A DNA stretch of 64,000 nt from Thermoanaerobaculales bacterium (lineage in GTDB: Bacteria; Acidobacteriota; Thermoanaerobaculia; Thermoanaerobaculales; Sulfomarinibacteraceae). A program made the position numbers and the translations under genes. Of the stretch, positions 61,167 through 64,000 are shown in pieces. The notes under the pieces were generated by a model that did not search any database, had not been told where the DNA came from, and was given only the letters and a program-made list of their open reading frames with translations. The stretch spans positions 372,001 to 436,000 of the forward strand of contig DAOPQC010000003.1 of NCBI GenBank assembly GCA_035358815.1, read 5' to 3'. Each line of letters begins with the position of its first letter. The stretch's first letter is position 1.

Positions 61167-63569
61167 CTAATGGGCAAGCGGCGGCGAGTCGAAGCTGGAG
61201 TCGGGCTTCACGGGGGGCGCCGCGACCTTGGCCTCGACATCGTGCACCAGCGCGTTCTCCACGACCTTGTCCATGTGGTTGGCGAGGTGGAAGGTCATCT
61301 CCGACCGGACATCGTCGGAGATCTCCTCGAGGTCCTTCTCGTTTTCCTCGGGCAGGATGATCTCGCGGATCCCCGCGCGGTAGGCGGCGAGCACCTTCTC
61401 CTTGAGGCCGCCGACCGGCAGCACGTTGCCCCGCAGCGTGATCTCCCCGGTCATCGCGACGTCGACCCGCACCGGCGTGCTGGTGAAGGCGGAGATCAGA
61501 GCAACCGCCATGGTGATGCCCGCCGACGGCCCGTCCTTGGGAATGGCGCCCTCCGGCACGTGGATGTGCACGTCCGTCTTCTCGAACACCTCGACGTCGA
61601 TGCCCAGCTTCTCGGCGCGCGACCGCACGTAGCTGAGCGCCGCGCGCGCCGACTCCTGCATGACGTCGCCGAGCTGGCCGGTCAGGGTGACGTTGCCCTT
61701 GCCGCGCATGAGGGTGACCTCGGTGAGCATGAGCTCGCCGCCGACCTGGGTCCATGCCAGCCCGGCCGCGGCCCCGACCTCCGGCACCTGGTCGCGCTTC
61801 TGCTCGCGGTAGCGGGGCTGGCCGAGCAGCTCGCGCACCAGCGCCTCGGTGACCTGGATGGTCGACCGCCGCTGGGTCTTCTCCTTGAGCACGCGCCGCG
61901 CCAGCTTGCGGCAGATCGACGCGATCTCCCGCTCCAGGTTGCGGACACCGGCCTCGCGGGTGTAGCGCTCGATCAGGAAGAGCAGGGTGTCGGTGGCGAA
62001 CTCGACCTTGAACTTGCCCTCCAGGCCGTGCCTCTCGAGCTGGCGCGGGACCAGGAACTGGCGCGCGATCTCGAGCTTCTCGAGGTGGGTGTAGCCGGAC
62101 AGCCGGATCTGCTCCATCCGGTCGACGAGCGCGGGCGGGATCGAGTGGGTGACGTTGGCGGTGCAGATGAAGAACACCTTGGACAGGTCGTACTCGACGT
62201 CCAGGTAGTGGTCGTGGAAGGTGTGGTTCTGCTCCGGGTCGAGCACCTCGAGCAGGGCGCCGGCGGGATCGCCCCGGAAGTCGGCGGCCATCTTGTCGAC
62301 CTCGTCGAGCAGGATGACCGGGTTGACGGTGCCCGCCTTGCGCATCATCTGGACGATCTGGCCCGGGAACGCTCCGATGTAGGTCCGGCGGTGGCCGCGG
62401 ACCTCCGCCTCGTCGCGCACCCCGCCCAGCGACAGCCGGACGAACTTGCGGCCGGTCGAGCGCGCGATCGAGCGCGCCAACGACGTCTTGCCGACGCCCG
62501 GCGGCCCCACGAAGCACAGGATCGTCCCGGTGGTCTTGCGGACCAGCTGCCGCACCGCCAGGAACTCGAGGATCCGGTCCTTGACCTTCTCCAGGCCGTA
62601 GTGGTCCTCGTTGAGGACCGTCTCGGCGCGCCGGATGTCGCGGATCTCGCGCGAGGCGTTCTTCCAGGGAACGGCGAGCAGCCAGTCGACGTAGTTGCGC
62701 GACACGCCCGCCTCGGCCGAGACCGGCGGCATGCCCTCGAGCCGGCGGATCTCGATCAGCGCCTTCTCCTTGGCCTCCTCGCTCATGCCCGACTTTTCCA
62801 CCTGCTCCTTGAGCCCCTGCATCTCCTCCTGGGAGTCGTTGCGGCCGAGCTCCTCGTTGATCGCCTTGATCTTCTCCGACAGGTAGTACTCGCGCTGCGC
62901 CTTCTCCATCTGCTTCTTGACGCGCGACGAGATGCGGCGGTCGATGTTGAGCTTCTCGATCTCCACGTCGAGCAGGTCGTTGAGCCTTTCCAGGCGCTCG
63001 AGCGGGTTCAAGATCTCGAGCAGGTTCTGCTTCTCCGGCGTCGGCTGGTTGAGGTGGGCGGCCAGGATGTCGGCGAACTGGTCGGGGTCGTCGGTTTGCA
63101 GGGAGGCGAGCACCCCCTCCACGGCGAGATGGTGGGAGAGCTTCGCGTACTCCTTGAAGAGCTCGGCGAGCTCGCCCATGTACTGGGTCACCGCGGGCCC
63201 GGTCGGGACCTCGGCCGCGACCGGCACCACCCGGGCCATCAGGCACGACGGGTCCGCCACCGCCTCCACGATCCGCGCCCTGGCCAGGCCCTCCACCATC
63301 ACCTTGATGTTCCCGGAGGCCAGCTGCAGGTGCTGGACCACGCGGGCGGTCACGCCGAGTGAGTAGATGTCGCCGGGCTCCGGCTCGTCCACCTTGGGGT
63401 CGCGCTGGGTGGCGAGGAGGATCTTCTTGTCGGGGCGCCCCAGCGCGCGCTCGAGCGCCACGACCGACGGCTGCCGGCCGACCACGAACGGCGCCATCAT
63501 GTGCGGAAACACCACCATGTCCCGGAGCGGGACGACGGGGAGAAGCTTGGGCTCGAGGTCTTTCTTCAT
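61167..63569 (-). CDS. lon: ATP-dependent protease Lon
   Basis: 800 aa from ATG 63569 with GGAG upstream; GTG 63578 is possible. N-terminal LON domain (LPVVPLRDMVVFPHMMAPFV), coiled region, AAA+ (FVGPPGVGKTSLARSIA, VILLDEVDKMAADFRG), protease domain with catalytic Ser in IPKDGPSAGITMAVAL and Lys in VGGLKEKVLAAYRAG. It degrades misfolded and regulatory proteins. Located next to clpX, a frequent arrangement. Confidence 0.97.
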   Translation of the reverse strand: MKKDLEPKLLPVVPLRDMVVFPHMMAPFVVGRQPSVVALERALGRPDKKILLATQRDPKVDEPEPGDIYSLGVTARVVQHLQLASGNIKVMVEGLARARIVEAVADPSCLMARVVPVAAEVPTGPAVTQYMGELAELFKEYAKLSHHLAVEGVLASLQTDDPDQFADILAAHLNQPTPEKQNLLEILNPLERLERLNDLLDVEIEKLNIDRRISSRVKKQMEKAQREYYLSEKIKAINEELGRNDSQEEMQGLKEQVEKSGMSEEAKEKALIEIRRLEGMPPVSAEAGVSRNYVDWLLAVPWKNASREIRDIRRAETVLNEDHYGLEKVKDRILEFLAVRQLVRKTTGTILCFVGPPGVGKTSLARSIARSTGRKFVRLSLGGVRDEAEVRGHRRTYIGAFPGQIVQMMRKAGTVNPVILLDEVDKMAADFRGDPAGALLEVLDPEQNHTFHDHYLDVEYDLSKVFFICTANVTHSIPPALVDRMEQIRLSGYTHLEKLEIARQFLVPRQLERHGLEGKFKVEFATDTLLFLIERYTREAGVRNLEREIASICRKLARRVLKEKTQRRSTIQVTEALVRELLGQPRYREQKRDQVPEVGAAAGLAWTQVGGELMLTEVTLMRGKGNVTLTGQLGDVMQESARAALSYVRSRAEKLGIDVEVFEKTDVHIHVPEGAIPKDGPSAGITMAVALISAFTSTPVRVDVAMTGEITLRGNVLPVGGLKEKVLAAYRAGIREIILPEENEKDLEEISDDVRSEMTFHLANHMDKVVENALVHDVEAKVAAPPVKPDSSFDSPPLAH

Positions 63570-63666
63570 GATCTCCACTCGGATGGGGTTGATCGGCTCA
63601 CGACGCGCGGGCTGTCGATCCGGGTCTGCCGGGTGCCGGCTGCCCTCGCCGGCGGGCGTGTACAGC

Positions 63667-64000
63667 CTAGCTCACCTTGCGAACCGCCGTCAGCGGTGGC
63701 ACGCGCCGCTCCACCACATCCCGCGAGATGACGAGCTCTCTGATGTCGGGCACCGATGGAACCTGGTACATCACGTCGAGCATCAGCTCCTCGAGGATGA
63801 TCCGCAGGCCGCGCGCCCCGACCTTGCGCTCGATGGCCTGGTCGACGATCGCGCCGAGTGCCTCGGTGGTGAAGCTGAGGTCGACGCCCTCGAAGGAGAG
63901 AATGGTCTGGTACTGGCGGACGAGACAGTTCTTGGGCTCGGTCAGGATCCGCACCAGAGCGTCGTGGTCGAGGTCGTGGAGCGTCCCGACCACCGGGATC
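63667..64000 (-). CDS. clpX: ATP-dependent Clp protease ATP-binding subunit ClpX, C-terminal part (partial)
   Basis: The last 110 residues are inside the window: VGTLHDLDHDALVRILTEPK, NCLVRQYQTILSFEGVDLSF, AIERKVGARGLRIILEELML, the typical small domain of ClpX. The N-terminus, zinc domain and AAA+ core lie beyond position 64000. An 88-bp gap separates it from lon. Confidence 0.93.
   Translation of the reverse strand, partial: IPVVGTLHDLDHDALVRILTEPKNCLVRQYQTILSFEGVDLSFTTEALGAIVDQAIERKVGARGLRIILEELMLDVMYQVPSVPDIRELVISRDVVERRVPPLTAVRKVS

Overview
This 64 kb window is a GC-rich (about 70 %) bacterial chromosome segment with tightly packed, mostly housekeeping genes. I suspect an Acidobacteriota genome of the Thermoanaerobaculia type. 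The reasons are the base composition, the HRDVSPPN-type Ser/Thr kinase, the DUF4388 protein, and three secreted proteins that share an ending like ASVIDNxTGDPT. This is an impression from gene content, not a phylogeny. I found no rRNA, tRNA, CRISPR array, transposase or prophage.

Layout. 1-8 kb: start of a coiled-coil gene, a kinase with a degenerate receiver domain in front and a TonB C-terminal domain behind, yebC, ruvC, and a TolQ/TolR/TolR/TonB/TPR energy-transduction operon. 8-13 kb: ftsEX, a YfiH-type laccase-domain protein, rlmN with a small partner, an AmgK-like sugar kinase. 13-19 kb: tatA, bolA, a GntR regulator with a class-V aminotransferase/cysteine desulfurase, and a two-gene cytochrome bd-like complex whose first subunit carries a di-haem cytochrome c tail. 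19-30 kb: a Fur-family regulator, tyrS, an M16-like protein without zinc motif, a membrane protein, ferritin, a RimK-like ATP-grasp enzyme, a DUF4388 protein, a secreted protein, a YjbQ-type enzyme. 30-38 kb: comF, proline dehydrogenase, a TPR protein, an Hfq-like protein, ricT-purE-purD, pta. 38-46 kb: two secreted proteins, a Crp/Fnr regulator, an FAD oxidase, cysK, a lipid kinase. 46-58 kb: ppiD-ruvA-ruvB on the minus strand, then a FecR-domain gene, mreB, mreC, mreD, mrdA (PBP2), rodA and RNase G. 59-64 kb: rho, engB, lon and the end of clpX.

The most unusual feature is not a gene. Many gene ends, above all convergent 3'-3' junctions, carry modular repeat elements. One family consists of phased six-base units that read GGGNNC on one strand (GGGAAC, GGGTAC, GGGATC, GGGCAC), with variants GGAAGC, GGGCGC and GGAGAC. 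The arrays often lie as inverted pairs around a short core. Several contain four or more GGG runs with 3-nt loops, the classical G-quadruplex pattern. They are joined to other shared modules: a GGGGATAGGATCTGGG box just after the stop codons of cysK, mreB and rho; a core with 20-bp hairpin arms (two copies); and a module that appears to have become the C-terminal tail of PBP2. A separate 114-bp element occurs twice and overlaps the stop codon of the adjoining gene each time. Nine of the eleven convergent junctions hold such structures; the other two are under 30 bp long.

Functionally the window is dominated by envelope biogenesis (Tol/Ton, FtsEX, Tat, MreBCD-PBP2-RodA, PpiD), DNA repair (RuvABC), protein quality control (Lon, ClpX), RNA turnover (RNase G, Rho, Hfq-like, RlmN) and purine synthesis (PurE, PurD).
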